This document shows positions 9,820-19,730 of a stretch of 64,000 nucleotides of DNA, piece after piece. Made by a program: the position numbers and the translations under genes. Each line of letters begins with the position of its first letter. The stretch's first letter is position 1. Below the pieces are notes generated by a model, which worked only from the letters and a program-made list of their open reading frames with translations, was not told where the DNA came from and searched no databases. Location: the NCBI GenBank assembly GCA_039105265.1, contig JAPFFF010000003.1:5580001-5644000 (forward strand), given 5' to 3'. Source of the DNA: Tritrichomonas musculus (lineage: Eukaryota; Parabasalia; Tritrichomonadida; Tritrichomonadidae).

Positions 9820-11052
9820 ATGAATCCTCAAGGAAACAAAAAGTTCTCCGAACTCGGCTTACTTCCAGAAATATGCACAGCAGCAGAATCTTATGGATGG
9901 AAATATGCCACAAATATTCAAGAAACAACAATACCCAGAGCAGTCAAAGGGGAAGATGTGGCTGGTATGGCTCAGACAGGATCTGGAAAGACAGGCGCCT
10001 ATCTTCTTCCAGTTTTAAATAACCTCATAGCTGCAGGTAAACCTTCGAAATTTGCTATTATTTTGGCACCAGCAAGAGAACTTGTACTCCAAATTAAAGA
10101 AGTCTGTGAATCTTTATGCAAAAGTCTTGGCGATATTTCGATTGTTACTGCATATGGCGGTGTTTCAGATGTAGAACAAATGACGCAATTATCAAAACAG
10201 CCAAATATCATTATTGCTACACCAGGAAGGATTTCTCAATTATTAACTGAGGCCAAAGGTTTCAAAATAAATACTGTAAAAGTTATTGTTGTTGACGAAG
10301 CAGATAAAATGGCTGGAATTTCATTCTATGATGATATTAGAGTAGTTGTAGCTAGTGCTGCAAAACCCAGACAACTTCTTCTCTTTTCTGCAACTATGCC
10401 AAAAGATGTTGAAAAATTAGCAGAACTTTCACTCAGCAGTGCATCAGTTGTCAAACTCACATCAAGTCAAGAAGTACCAAAATCTCTTTCGGAATACATG
10501 GTTGTTGTGCCTCCAAGTTTTAAGCAAGAAACTGTTTTAGCTACGCTTTTAGAAGAAAATGATCAAGAGTCAATCCTTGTTTTCGTAGAAACCTGTAGAA
10601 TTGCCATAATTCTTCATGATACACTTGAATCGTTAGGATTCTCTGTTGCAATTGCTCATGGTAGAATGGATCAAGAATCAAGAGAAAAACAAATTGAATT
10701 ATTTAAATTAGGTGAAAAAAAAGTTCTGATTTCAACAAACGTAGTAGGACGAGGAATTGATTTACCAAGAATCGATATTGTTATTAATTATGATGTCCCG
10801 CCAAAGCCCAAGGAATACATTCATAGATCTGGAAGGGCTGGAAGAGCTAATAGGGAAGGAATTGCTATTACAATGGTTACAAAAGATTCATTGAATGACT
10901 ACTCAAAGCTTGAAAACTTTTTAAAAAGGAAATTAGAACGCAAGACAATCGACGAAGAAGATTTACAGCATTGGGAGCCACTTGTTATAAAAGCAAAGCA
11001 AGAAGCTGTTGAAAAATACAAAATTGCCAGTAGAGAAAAGCAAGCAAAATGA
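9820..11052 (+). CDS. DDX47: DEAD-box RNA helicase, DDX47/Rrp3-like
   Basis: A 410-residue ATP-dependent RNA helicase. All family motifs are visible: Q motif (FSELGL...YATNIQETTIP, about residues 9-39), I AQTGSGKT (51-58), Ia PARELVL (84-90), Ib TPGR, II DEAD (159-162), III SAT (190-192), IV ILVFVET, V STNVVGRGID and VI YIHRSGRAGRA. Motif VI reads HRSGRAGRA rather than HRIGRTARA, and Ia has PARE in place of PTRE; both are tolerated variants. The compact size and Q-motif context fit DDX47/Rrp3, which acts in 18S rRNA processing in the nucleolus; eIF4A-like or other small DEAD proteins are alternatives. The first ATG is 9820; a 12-codon upstream extension has no ATG. Confidence 0.88.
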   Translation: MNPQGNKKFSELGLLPEICTAAESYGWKYATNIQETTIPRAVKGEDVAGMAQTGSGKTGAYLLPVLNNLIAAGKPSKFAIILAPARELVLQIKEVCESLCKSLGDISIVTAYGGVSDVEQMTQLSKQPNIIIATPGRISQLLTEAKGFKINTVKVIVVDEADKMAGISFYDDIRVVVASAAKPRQLLLFSATMPKDVEKLAELSLSSASVVKLTSSQEVPKSLSEYMVVVPPSFKQETVLATLLEENDQESILVFVETCRIAIILHDTLESLGFSVAIAHGRMDQESREKQIELFKLGEKKVLISTNVVGRGIDLPRIDIVINYDVPPKPKEYIHRSGRAGRANREGIAITMVTKDSLNDYSKLENFLKRKLERKTIDEEDLQHWEPLVIKAKQEAVEKYKIASREKQAK

Positions 11053-11426
11053 ATTCGCTGTTTGTATTATTATTTAAAAAATTAAGTTGTATCTTTTTTA
11101 AATGAATTTATAATTTTGTTATTATTCATATATTTAGTATCCGAGAAATAATTATACTTGAAAATGGATACCATATAATTTTAAAACTAATTTTGCATAA
11201 AATTAAAATTGACATTCTAATCAATATAAGATTTGAATTTTCTTTTAGCCTTTGCTAACAAATAAAAAGCAAAAAAGAATCCGATCGATATCCTTCACCA
11301 ATTTTATATTCGAGTATAATTCAAAACCTTCTCAAAATCATTCAAAGAATATGGTTTTTTTAAAAACTTATTTCAATGAAAAATTTTTTCAATGAAAATT
11401 TGTGAATAAAAAAATAATTAGTAGAT
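11053..11426. other. Intergenic spacer
   Basis: 374 bp of AT-rich sequence with no coding or RNA feature that I can support. Confidence 0.5.
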
Positions 11427-12617
11427 ATGAGTGTGATTAAGAGTTTACAAGGCGAAATCAACAGACTTGATGATTTAATTGAACAAAAGGAAAATGAACT
11501 TTTTCGTTTGGAACAAATTGTAATCAAGATTACTGAGCCAAAAGAAATTGAATATTCCAAGCGAAAAGAAATTGATCGTCTTCAAAAGAATATGGAGGCT
11601 TTTAGTTCAGCGCTTAGCTCATTTGGTCTACCACCAAAAACACGTATTCAATCATTAACTTCTTTTTTAGAGGAATTGTTTAAGCAAAGTCAGCAAATTA
11701 AGGCAAAACGTGATAGATATGCAAATATGATTCCTATTGCAGAACAACAATGTGCCGAAATGAAGCAAGCCGTCGAAAATCAACGGTCTCAGATAATTAA
11801 TGATTATTCAAACCAGCTCCAAAAATTCAAAGAAATTCGAGATTTATTTAATTCGCTCGCATCATCTCTCAGAACATTTAATCCCAACTATATAATCCCA
11901 ATGAGAGAATCTTGGAATAATTTTCCTTACGCAAAACAAGGTTTTTCTGGAATTCAAAATAAACTAAATGCAGCAGCAGATAATACAAAAAAAGCTCTCA
12001 CTGATGAAAGAGTTGATTACGAACATCAAATAGCTCAAGTTCAAGCAGAAATTGAAAAGTTAAAAAAACAAATTTTGCAATTCCAAAAAAGAAATGAGGA
12101 AGCACAAAAAGCATATGATGAATCAGTTAGGAAAGCTAAAGAATGCCAAAGTGTAAAAAAAAGACTAGAAAAGTATATGGAAAAAGAAAGAGATTTTCGT
12201 CAGAAAACCATCAAATTTTGTAGTGACATCTATTTTGAATCAGGTGAAGAGATTCTTATTAAACAAAATCAAAAAATTGATGATTTTATGGCAAAACTCA
12301 GCCAAATTCACCAAAGTTTTAAAATAATATCAGCTGAACTTGAAGCAGAATCGAATCCAATCCATGAACGTTTTACAGTTAAATTTAAAGCAAAGACAAA
12401 TTACACAAAGCTTCGAAGAAGTTTAGCACAAACCATTCCCACTCAAGAAATTCCTCTTTATGCTCTGACGCAAACTCAACTGAAAAAAAGATACGAGGAT
12501 TGCAAATCTGCTAATGAAAATCTCGAAGCAACTTTTAAAGTAAGGAAAGAGAAAGCTCAAAATATTCTAAGAGAAGCACAGATCAGATATGAAGAAGCAC
12601 GCAGAAATTCTAAATGA
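11427..12617 (+). CDS. Coiled-coil protein of unknown function (396 aa)
   Basis: A 396-residue, highly charged helical protein. Heptad-like stretches cover about residues 1-55 (SLQGEINRLDDLIEQKENEL), 85-145, 190-260 (AQVQAEIEKLKKQILQFQKR) and 355-395. Two breaks rich in Pro/Asn/aromatics lie at about 65-75 and 150-170. There is no signal peptide, membrane segment or zinc-binding motif. The protein is probably a cytoskeletal or scaffold component, but I do not recognise a family. Starts at ATG 11427. Confidence 0.75.
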   Translation: MSVIKSLQGEINRLDDLIEQKENELFRLEQIVIKITEPKEIEYSKRKEIDRLQKNMEAFSSALSSFGLPPKTRIQSLTSFLEELFKQSQQIKAKRDRYANMIPIAEQQCAEMKQAVENQRSQIINDYSNQLQKFKEIRDLFNSLASSLRTFNPNYIIPMRESWNNFPYAKQGFSGIQNKLNAAADNTKKALTDERVDYEHQIAQVQAEIEKLKKQILQFQKRNEEAQKAYDESVRKAKECQSVKKRLEKYMEKERDFRQKTIKFCSDIYFESGEEILIKQNQKIDDFMAKLSQIHQSFKIISAELEAESNPIHERFTVKFKAKTNYTKLRRSLAQTIPTQEIPLYALTQTQLKKRYEDCKSANENLEATFKVRKEKAQNILREAQIRYEEARRNSK

Positions 12618-13013
12618 AATCATATATGTGATTGATTTTCATATTATTTTACGTGACAACTATATTAATTTCAAAATATTTATTTTTATCTATCATTTTG
12701 AACATTACAAGCTAAATTATCTTAACGATGATTTTTTTAACTCAATGTAATAGCTTATAGAAAGCGAAAATATTTTATTTGTGATAATTTTATATATATA
12801 AACATAAATTATTTTTTTGATATTTTAAAAACTTTTTAAATGCATAACTGGTCAAATCAATCAAATCAAATTTTTTTTGCGCTCTTATTTTGCGAAGTGA
12901 AATGCAACTTTTTTTTTAAAAATCAAATAAAAATCATTATAGCATATCGATTCAGCCATGGTGGTTAAATTTAAAGATTTTATCTATTTTTCTATTTGAA
13001 AAAAAATTTTTGA
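12618..13013. other. Intergenic spacer
   Basis: About 400 bp of AT-rich sequence. Apart from the GGCC-centred motif just downstream, I see nothing distinctive. Confidence 0.5.
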
Positions 13014-13027
13014 TTTTATTTGGCCAG
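13014..13027 (+). promoter_or_regulatory. Motif shared with the calnexin upstream region
   Basis: TTTTATTTGGCCAG lies 33 bases before the ATG of the ER DnaJ gene. The identical 14-mer lies 56 bases before the ATG of calnexin (43870-43883). It may be a regulatory site for ER chaperone genes; this is inference from two cases. Confidence 0.35.
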
Positions 13028-13060
13028 ACGATACAACAAATATTTGGTTGGATTTAAAAT

Positions 13061-14029
13061 ATGATTTTTCTTCTCACGCTTCTTTCTTTTATACAACAGA
13101 TCAACACATCCGATATTCTTGGCGTTGATTTTTATCAATTAATCGGCCTTCAAAAAACAGATAACGAAAAAGCAGTATTACGTTCATTTAAACGATTTCT
13201 TTCACAAAAGAGAAGACATCCTACGACAAACGAACGAACATTAAAACTTTGGAAACAAACTCAACTCGCATATGATATTATTGGAAATCCAGATTCACGA
13301 GCTTTATACGATTCTCTTGGAAGCGATTTTGTTAACGTCACAAACTTTAGAGTTGTTGGATACAACAGCGATGCAGCTCTTGAAGTTCTTAAACAGATGT
13401 TTGGTGGCCAATTCCCCCCAGAAATGGAACATTATGGAGGTATAATATTTTATCCACTTCAATTTGATATCGTTGAATTTTTGACTGGATCAGAAAGAAT
13501 GGTCAGAGTATTTAGGCAAGGAAAATGCATATGCTCGAATGGCCGTAAGAAATGCGCAGAATGTAGGAAAAATCCATGGAGAGAAGAAGTTGTTGAACAG
13601 AAAATCGAAATTCCACCAGGAGCAACAGAGTTTCACAGAGTTATCGCCAAAGGCCTTGGTGATGCAGGAAAAGGCCGTGGCGCAGCAGATATTGTTTTTA
13701 CTATATATTGCAAGCCAGATCCACTCTTTAAACGTGATGGACCAGATGTTTTGACAAACATTTCAATTAACTTAGCAACTGCTTTACATGGAGGAACAGT
13801 TGCTCTTGAAAACTTCGATGGACAAAGAATAGAAGTAGATATCGAAGCTGGAATTCAACATGGTGAAGTAAGAAGAATTCCAAATCAAGGATTACCATAT
13901 TACTTAGATAATACAAAGCGTGGAGATTTAGTTGTTACGTTTTCTATCGATTTCCCAGAAAGTTTGACAGACGAACAAAAGAAAATCATTCAGGAAGTAC
14001 TTCCTGACGATGATTCATTTTACGAATAA
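13061..14029 (+). CDS. ER-lumenal DnaJ protein (DNAJB11/ERdj3- or Scj1-like) with an altered HPD motif
   Basis: A 322-residue Hsp40. An N-terminal signal peptide (about residues 1-16, IFLLTLLSFIQQ) sends it to the ER. The J domain (about 22-90) ends with the usual AYDIIGNPDSRALYDSLG helix, but the HPD tripeptide that stimulates Hsp70 ATPase reads HPT (53-55). A G/F-rich linker is short or absent. The substrate-binding part has the two beta-sandwich domains (PPGATEFHRVIAKGLGDAG and DVLTNISINLATALHGGTV) and a single small cysteine cluster (Cys156, 158, 165, 168) in place of the full two-zinc finger, as in DNAJB11. Probably a partner of an ER Hsp70 (BiP) or a client-holding variant. No KDEL-type retention signal at the end. 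Confidence 0.87.
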   Translation: MIFLLTLLSFIQQINTSDILGVDFYQLIGLQKTDNEKAVLRSFKRFLSQKRRHPTTNERTLKLWKQTQLAYDIIGNPDSRALYDSLGSDFVNVTNFRVVGYNSDAALEVLKQMFGGQFPPEMEHYGGIIFYPLQFDIVEFLTGSERMVRVFRQGKCICSNGRKKCAECRKNPWREEVVEQKIEIPPGATEFHRVIAKGLGDAGKGRGAADIVFTIYCKPDPLFKRDGPDVLTNISINLATALHGGTVALENFDGQRIEVDIEAGIQHGEVRRIPNQGLPYYLDNTKRGDLVVTFSIDFPESLTDEQKKIIQEVLPDDDSFYE

Positions 14030-14291
14030 ATGATAAAGATGATGGATTTTTTTTAAATGAATAAAAGACTTGCATTTTTTGTAACTTTCGTAATACATCT
14101 ATATTAATATAAAATATTTGAAGTTTTTATATTAAAGAACCAATTTAATCTTTAACAACATAATAAGATTTATCTATAAGTATATAAAAAAAGTCATAAT
14201 CTTTGATTAATAATAAAAAAATATTATATTTTAAATATTTATTTTTGTCAACAAACATAAAAAAATATAAAATAATAATTAATATCAATCA

Positions 14292-17012
14292 TTATTTTGG
14301 ATTTCCTTCTGAAATCTTCAAAATTGCATCTGAAATTGCTGAACGGAGAATTTTTCTCAAAGCTTTTTGATCATCATCATTTTCATCTTCTTCCTCTTTC
14401 TTATGTTTCTTTTGATCATTGTCATTGCCTTCATTTTCTTCCTCTTCTTCTTCTATTTCGTCAGCTACATATAGATAACCAAGGGCGTCCTTAAGCCAAG
14501 GCATGCATCTCTTCTTTATTTGGTTCTTTGCCAACGATTCGAGTGATTCTTTGACAGAAAGAGCAGCTATCTTTGTTGTTGCATTTTTCACCATTCGTGA
14601 AAGTATTAATTTCGCTGGATGGACTTGATTTGGATCATCTGGAAAATCTAATGCAACAATAATAACAATTTTGGATAGACATTCATAAGCAACACGCTTA
14701 ACTTCGTCACCATAACCATTTCCAGAGTCAATACAATCATAATAAATACCAAGTAGGAAATAAAATGTATCGCCATTATATATATGAAGAGACATCATAT
14801 CTGATATCAAAGTCATTAAAGTAGTAAAGATCTTGAAGCATAAATTATCACCTTGAAGCTCTTCTGGACCAAAAACAGAGAGAATACCACGAACAAGTGG
14901 CGTAAATATTTCAGAATTAATACTTTCAATCATTTGATTAAATGACTCATTGCCTTCATCATCATCATTTTGAAGTGCAGTAACTGAAATATGAACCTTA
15001 AGAGCAAAGATCAATTCAATTGCTTTAACATAACAAATATCTGGTAAACGGTTTGCAAATTCAATAGTCTGTTCATCAACTTCTTCATCTGAAATTGATG
15101 GTAAACCTAATTTAACTTGAAGCAAATGAAGGAATTTGTCTAATCCATTTGATAATCGAGTAATATTTTCATCATCATCAATAATAACTTTCTTTAGCTC
15201 TTTATTAGCAAAAATAAATGATAAATACCGAATTGCACGTGCTAATTCAATGCTTGATTCAGAGTTTTCATCATTTTGATCACCTCCGTTTTCAATAATA
15301 TTGACCATATTAGGGAAGAAAGTGTTAAGCGAATTCCATTTCATTAAGCACCTCAAAGCTTCAGACCAATCTTCCGAATCATCACTCTGAAGATACTCAA
15401 GTGCAAGTCCAACTTCTTCATCTGAAGGCTTGAAGTTTGATAAAAATTTGAATAAATAAGAGTGAAGTCCAGATGGCAAATATTCTTTCACTTTACTTGC
15501 ATCAAAATCTGGAAAAGTTTGCTTCTTTAAATCTTCCAAATCACTTTGTGATTTTTTAGCTAAAATTGTGGTAAGATTAGCAATTATAGTCCATATTGCT
15601 TGATAAGGCTCATAACCCAGTCTTTCAAGATCATTTCCATCGCTGAAACCAGGAAGTGCTAATTCAGCATCGGAATCAACAAGCTTTAATGGAGGTAATT
15701 TTGGAGGTTTGCCACTTACTGTTTTTTGCACCCAAAAATATGCGAATCTTATAAAGCATAAAATTTCATCAGATGAAACAAATTTAGGAAGAAGGTTGTA
15801 GAACCTTTCTGCTGCTTTTAAGTTTCTTTCCATTAGGAAGATGCACCTTGAAACGCGTTTTGTGTTGCAAGTTCTTTCAGTTCCTTTTTCTCCTGGTGGA
15901 GGGAACAAAGATGGTTGTAAAATTTGAACAACTGCACTAGCAACTTTATCAGTATCATTTTTAAGACGATATATTAAATGATCAATATGAACGATCTTGA
16001 AGATGTTGATATTTGAAAGTGGATTTACAGTTATTAAAAGTTTAACATATTGGTATCTAACAGATTCAACAGGATCATGCAATAAATAACCCATTTTAGG
16101 AAGACGAGGTAAAATCAATTCTATACTTTCAACACGACCGATTAAATATTCAATTCCTTCAATAACAGCAGTTCTAACTGTTGATGATGATGAGTCGAAA
16201 CAAAGATTTTCAGTCAAAAAATTGATTAATTCGGATCTTGTTTGTTTTGTTTGGAATATTTCCCACCATTCATAGAGTGCACGGCAAACACATTTTGCTG
16301 CAGAAGCTCTAACTTTCGGTGATTCATCTGATAAGCATTGATTTAATTCTTTGATTTGTTCATTAAGTAGGGTCGTGTTTCTTTCTGCACTAAATTGCTT
16401 TGACTGAAGCGGGAATGCAACTCCAAAAAGAAGAAGAGCATTTAATCTAACAATTGGATTGGCTGCATGAAGATAGCGGAAAATAATTGGTTCATATAAA
16501 AGAACTAATGCGTTACTAAGTTCATTTCGCCTTCTCTTGCTATGAAATGGTTCCAAAAATAGACGACAATTTTTAGTAAAATCTGGAGATGCTGAAAGAA
16601 TTGCGCATTCTATGATTTCACGAAGTAAAGATGATTGCATGTTTGCTCTTTCGTTTATATTCGCATTGATCCACGCCGATACAGCAATATCCCCAACTAA
16701 TGTGGCATCGGTTTGCTTTTGTTGAAGTACACGTTTTATAACATCAGTAAATTCTCGAATTCGAAATAATTGAAGAAGAAAAACTCTTGCCAAAAACTTT
16801 CGACCTTTTCCTGTTTTGATGAAATTTGGAACAAGGAAGCATTGATCAAGTTCTTCAACAATTGGTTTTGCTTCATCTTGTTGAAGATCGACCTCTTGAA
16901 GTGATGGAAGAAGTTTGATAGCTGCTGTAGTATCACGTCCTCTAGCTGATTCTGCATTTGCTTCATGAAGAATTTCGTATGCTTTTTCAAAATCAAATGT
17001 ATTATCAGACAT
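14292..17012 (-). CDS. NCAPG2: Condensin-II complex subunit G2 (CAP-G2), HEAT-repeat protein
   Basis: About 906 residues from ATG 17012 to the stop at 14292. HEAT repeats dominate. The stretch at about residues 165-400 matches the CAP-G2 pattern: ANPIVRLNALLLFGVAFPL, then CLSDESPKVRASAAKCVC, LCFDSSSSTVRTAVIEGI, LLHDPVESVRYQYVKLL, the FKIVHIDHLIYRLKND block and LMERNLKAAERFYNLL. In condensin II this subunit, with CAP-D3 and CAP-H2, forms the HEAT module that binds DNA and loads SMC2/SMC4 for mitotic chromosome folding. The C-terminus is very acidic with Lys/Glu runs. A 12-codon upstream extension lacks an ATG. Condensin-I CAP-G is the main alternative; the FDSSSSTVR and ERNLKAAERFY text favours G2. 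Confidence 0.8.
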   Translation of the reverse strand: MSDNTFDFEKAYEILHEANAESARGRDTTAAIKLLPSLQEVDLQQDEAKPIVEELDQCFLVPNFIKTGKGRKFLARVFLLQLFRIREFTDVIKRVLQQKQTDATLVGDIAVSAWINANINERANMQSSLLREIIECAILSASPDFTKNCRLFLEPFHSKRRRNELSNALVLLYEPIIFRYLHAANPIVRLNALLLFGVAFPLQSKQFSAERNTTLLNEQIKELNQCLSDESPKVRASAAKCVCRALYEWWEIFQTKQTRSELINFLTENLCFDSSSSTVRTAVIEGIEYLIGRVESIELILPRLPKMGYLLHDPVESVRYQYVKLLITVNPLSNINIFKIVHIDHLIYRLKNDTDKVASAVVQILQPSLFPPPGEKGTERTCNTKRVSRCIFLMERNLKAAERFYNLLPKFVSSDEILCFIRFAYFWVQKTVSGKPPKLPPLKLVDSDAELALPGFSDGNDLERLGYEPYQAIWTIIANLTTILAKKSQSDLEDLKKQTFPDFDASKVKEYLPSGLHSYLFKFLSNFKPSDEEVGLALEYLQSDDSEDWSEALRCLMKWNSLNTFFPNMVNIIENGGDQNDENSESSIELARAIRYLSFIFANKELKKVIIDDDENITRLSNGLDKFLHLLQVKLGLPSISDEEVDEQTIEFANRLPDICYVKAIELIFALKVHISVTALQNDDDEGNESFNQMIESINSEIFTPLVRGILSVFGPEELQGDNLCFKIFTTLMTLISDMMSLHIYNGDTFYFLLGIYYDCIDSGNGYGDEVKRVAYECLSKIVIIVALDFPDDPNQVHPAKLILSRMVKNATTKIAALSVKESLESLAKNQIKKRCMPWLKDALGYLYVADEIEEEEEENEGNDNDQKKHKKEEEDENDDDQKALRKILRSAISDAILKISEGNPK

Positions 17013-17309
17013 TTGAGATTTTGTATTAATAAACGGCAAAACTTTCAATGAGGATTTCCTTTCATGAGTAAACGGTTTCCATAAAATGTATAAAAAATCG
17101 ATGCGTTATAACTAAAAATATTAAAAAATACTTTGAAATGCATTTATAATTTAAATTTCTATAATAATTAATAGCAATTGATTTTTATAATGATTCATCA
17201 GAATTGGATAATAATAAAATTGGTATTTGCTTAACAATAAGGGTGAAAAAAAGTATTAAAAATTAAAGGAAAAAAACTTTAATAATATAATATCATCAAT
17301 ATAACATCA
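17013..17309. other. Intergenic spacer between two minus-strand genes
   Basis: AT-rich; holds the leader of the condensin gene and the 3' end of the ankyrin gene. Nothing else seen. Confidence 0.5.
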
Positions 17310-19435
17310 TCACTTGCATCTATGATTATAATGAATATCTCTGCATCCATTGCACAGCATTATACCACATCTTGGACAAACGGATGTTGCATTTAATGTC
17401 TTGCAACTTTGACATGTGCCAAGGTGCACATCGTTTGGACTCATTTGCAATTGCCTCATTGCAGGTCCAATTATTTGCTCCAATGAAGCTATGCGGGCCT
17501 CAAGTTTCTGCATTTCATTTTGTGTTACATTAATTGCAGAAGGCTGTTGAATTTGGCCCATTTGAGGCATTCCTCCAACTTTCATATTTATTGGCATTGC
17601 TCCAACTCCCATATAAGGATTCATTGGATTATATTGTGGTACTTGAGGAATAGTTGGGATTGCAATCTGAGGAGGCATTCCAGGTGGTAAAACGTAAGCT
17701 CCAGGTGGATAAGCGTATTGAATAGGTGGTTGTTGATATTGAGGAGGAGGTTGTTGTTGTTGAGTCTGACGTTCAGATAAATAACCATCCATAAGCTTCT
17801 TTAATTGATCAAGGGATATTGATGATTGTTCTGGCTGTTGCTGTGGCTGAGAAATTTGTTGATTTGGTTGTATTGAAGATTGCGGCGGACTTGAAGGCGG
17901 TTGAGATTGCGGAGGTTGTTCTAGCTGTACTTGTTGTTGTGGTTTTTGTTGTTGCTGCTGTTGTTGAGTTTTATTTTGGAAAGATGGCATTACAATAATT
18001 TCGTCGTCGTCATCATCTTCATTAATATTTTCATCATCTGACGAAGAAGAAGAAGATTGCACACGTTTAAGATTTTTTTTGATTTTCTTGCCTCTATTTT
18101 GTGGCTGAGGCTTCTTTTGAGGTTCTGGTGGCGATGCACTTTCTTTTGCTTTTGTTTTTGACGCTTCTACTTTCTTTTGTTTCTCTTCTTTATTTTGATT
18201 TGTTTCTGGCTGTTTTGGAGGTTCTTCAATTTCCTTTGGAATTTCTTCTTCTTTTTTGGGTGAAGTTTTTTGATTTGATACAGAAGCTGTAGATGTTGAT
18301 GTTGAAGCTTTTTTCTTTTTTTGATTTTTTAGTTTGTTTTCTTCTTGTTCTTTTAAGGCTGCTTGTTCAGCTTCTTCAAGAAGAGAATCCGTATCGATTG
18401 CTTCATTTTGAGTTGTTTTGGCTCTCATTTCTTGCATTTTTTTCTGTTCTTCACCTGCAGTAGTAACAGTCCATTTTTTCTTTTTACGTTCAGCTGGTGT
18501 TAGTCTTTTGCTTTTTACTTCTTTAACTTTGGGCTTAAATTTATCTTGCTCTTGTAATTTTTGAAGCACTTGATAATTGAGATGTTCTGGAAGTTCTTCA
18601 AAAGATGTTCTTCCCAGTTTTTTCAAGACTTTTTCAGGATTTTTATATCGAGAATATGGATCTGTTGGACTTGTTTGCTCTGGGATTTCAATACTTTTAA
18701 GATCTTCTATATCTTCAATTCGTTCTTTCGCGGAACCTTGAGCCAATGACTCTTCAGAATTTTGAAGAAGAGGAGAATTTCCTTTCAAAACCTCAACAAT
18801 ATCAACTCTATTTTTACTTTCAGCCAATTCTAGTGGAGTTTGATTATCTTTATTTGCAAGAGAAGGATTAGCATTATGTTTCATAAGAATAACAATCATA
18901 TTTAAATTTTCTGTTTTTAGAGCTATGTGTAGTGGAGTTGTATGAAAAAAATAAAAAAAAAACTTTTTTAATCGAATTTTGAGCATTAACATCCGCACCT
19001 AATTCAATAAGAACACGCGCCATTTCAGTAAGATCATTCGTGATTGCAATATGGAGAGCGGTTTCTCCCAATCCACCTCTGCAATCAACATTCCCACCTT
19101 TTTTACAAAGAAGACGAACAAATGGTATATCATTTAAATAAGCGGCATAATGAATTGGAGCCCAATAAAATATTTGTAAAAAACTTTTTTGCATTCATCA
19201 AGTAAATTTGGATCAGCACCTGCATCAAGAAGAACTTCTGCAATTTCTATCCTCCCAACATATGCACACATGTGTAGAGGGAAAAGCTTATTTACCTCTA
19301 ATTTTCGACCGGAAATTTTCAATTAAAAAATAAAAAAACTATTGGTATCGGCACTTTCGTCCTAAATTCCAGATTAGTAAGTCCCTTAATAGTGTCTTTA
19401 TCGTTATTAATTATGTAGCGCATGAAATTATACAT
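17310..19435 (-). CDS. Ankyrin-repeat protein with Gln-rich middle and C-terminal Cys/His zinc module; three T-rich interruptions
   Basis: Reading starts at ATG 19435 and passes through four frame segments. They join cleanly at ankyrin consensus positions if T-rich inserts near 19314-19339, 19165-19187 and 18942-18966 are removed. The N-terminal part then has repeats such as LFPLHMCAYVGRIEIAEVLL, WAPIHYAAYLNDIPFVRLL, ETALHIAITNDLTEMARVL and TTPLHIALKTENLNMIVIL. A lysine/glutamate-rich linker, a Ser/Asp acidic patch and a long Gln/Pro-rich region follow. The last 35 residues hold CxxC...CxxC...CxxC...HxxC (CQSCKTL, CPRCGIM, CNGCRDI, NHRC), probably two zinc ions in a RING/B-box-like fold. Likely an adaptor protein. 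The interruptions look like very short introns but lack clear AG ends; homopolymer indels or gene decay are the alternatives. Confidence 0.65.
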
Positions 19436-19730
19436 TTTTCGAGAAAATGGTCAAATAAAATTTTAGTGGAAAAAAAAAATAATAAGACAAAAATTTGGAG
19501 AGCAAGTTAACCTTTTGAATAAACGTTATCAAGAAGAACAAAACAAAAGCAAAAATCATTGATCATGAATAAATCATGATTAATTACTTCCATAAAAAGT
19601 TTTTTGTTTTATAAATGCAAACTTTCAATAAAATATTAAAATATTAAAATAAAGCATTGGAAAATTTATTAGGATATAATTTAAAACAAAATATTATAAT
19701 TGCTATACATACAAAACTAAGATATTCCTA
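19436..19730. other. Intergenic spacer
   Basis: AT-rich; between the start of the ankyrin gene and the 3' end of the next minus-strand gene. No feature seen. Confidence 0.5.

Noticed and set aside
18942-19339. Programmed -1 frameshifting at AAAAAAG
   Set aside because: The slippery-looking A6G occurs at two sites but the needed shifts are of opposite sign, and read-through would insert 7-8 Phe-rich residues into ankyrin repeats. Removal of the insert fits better.
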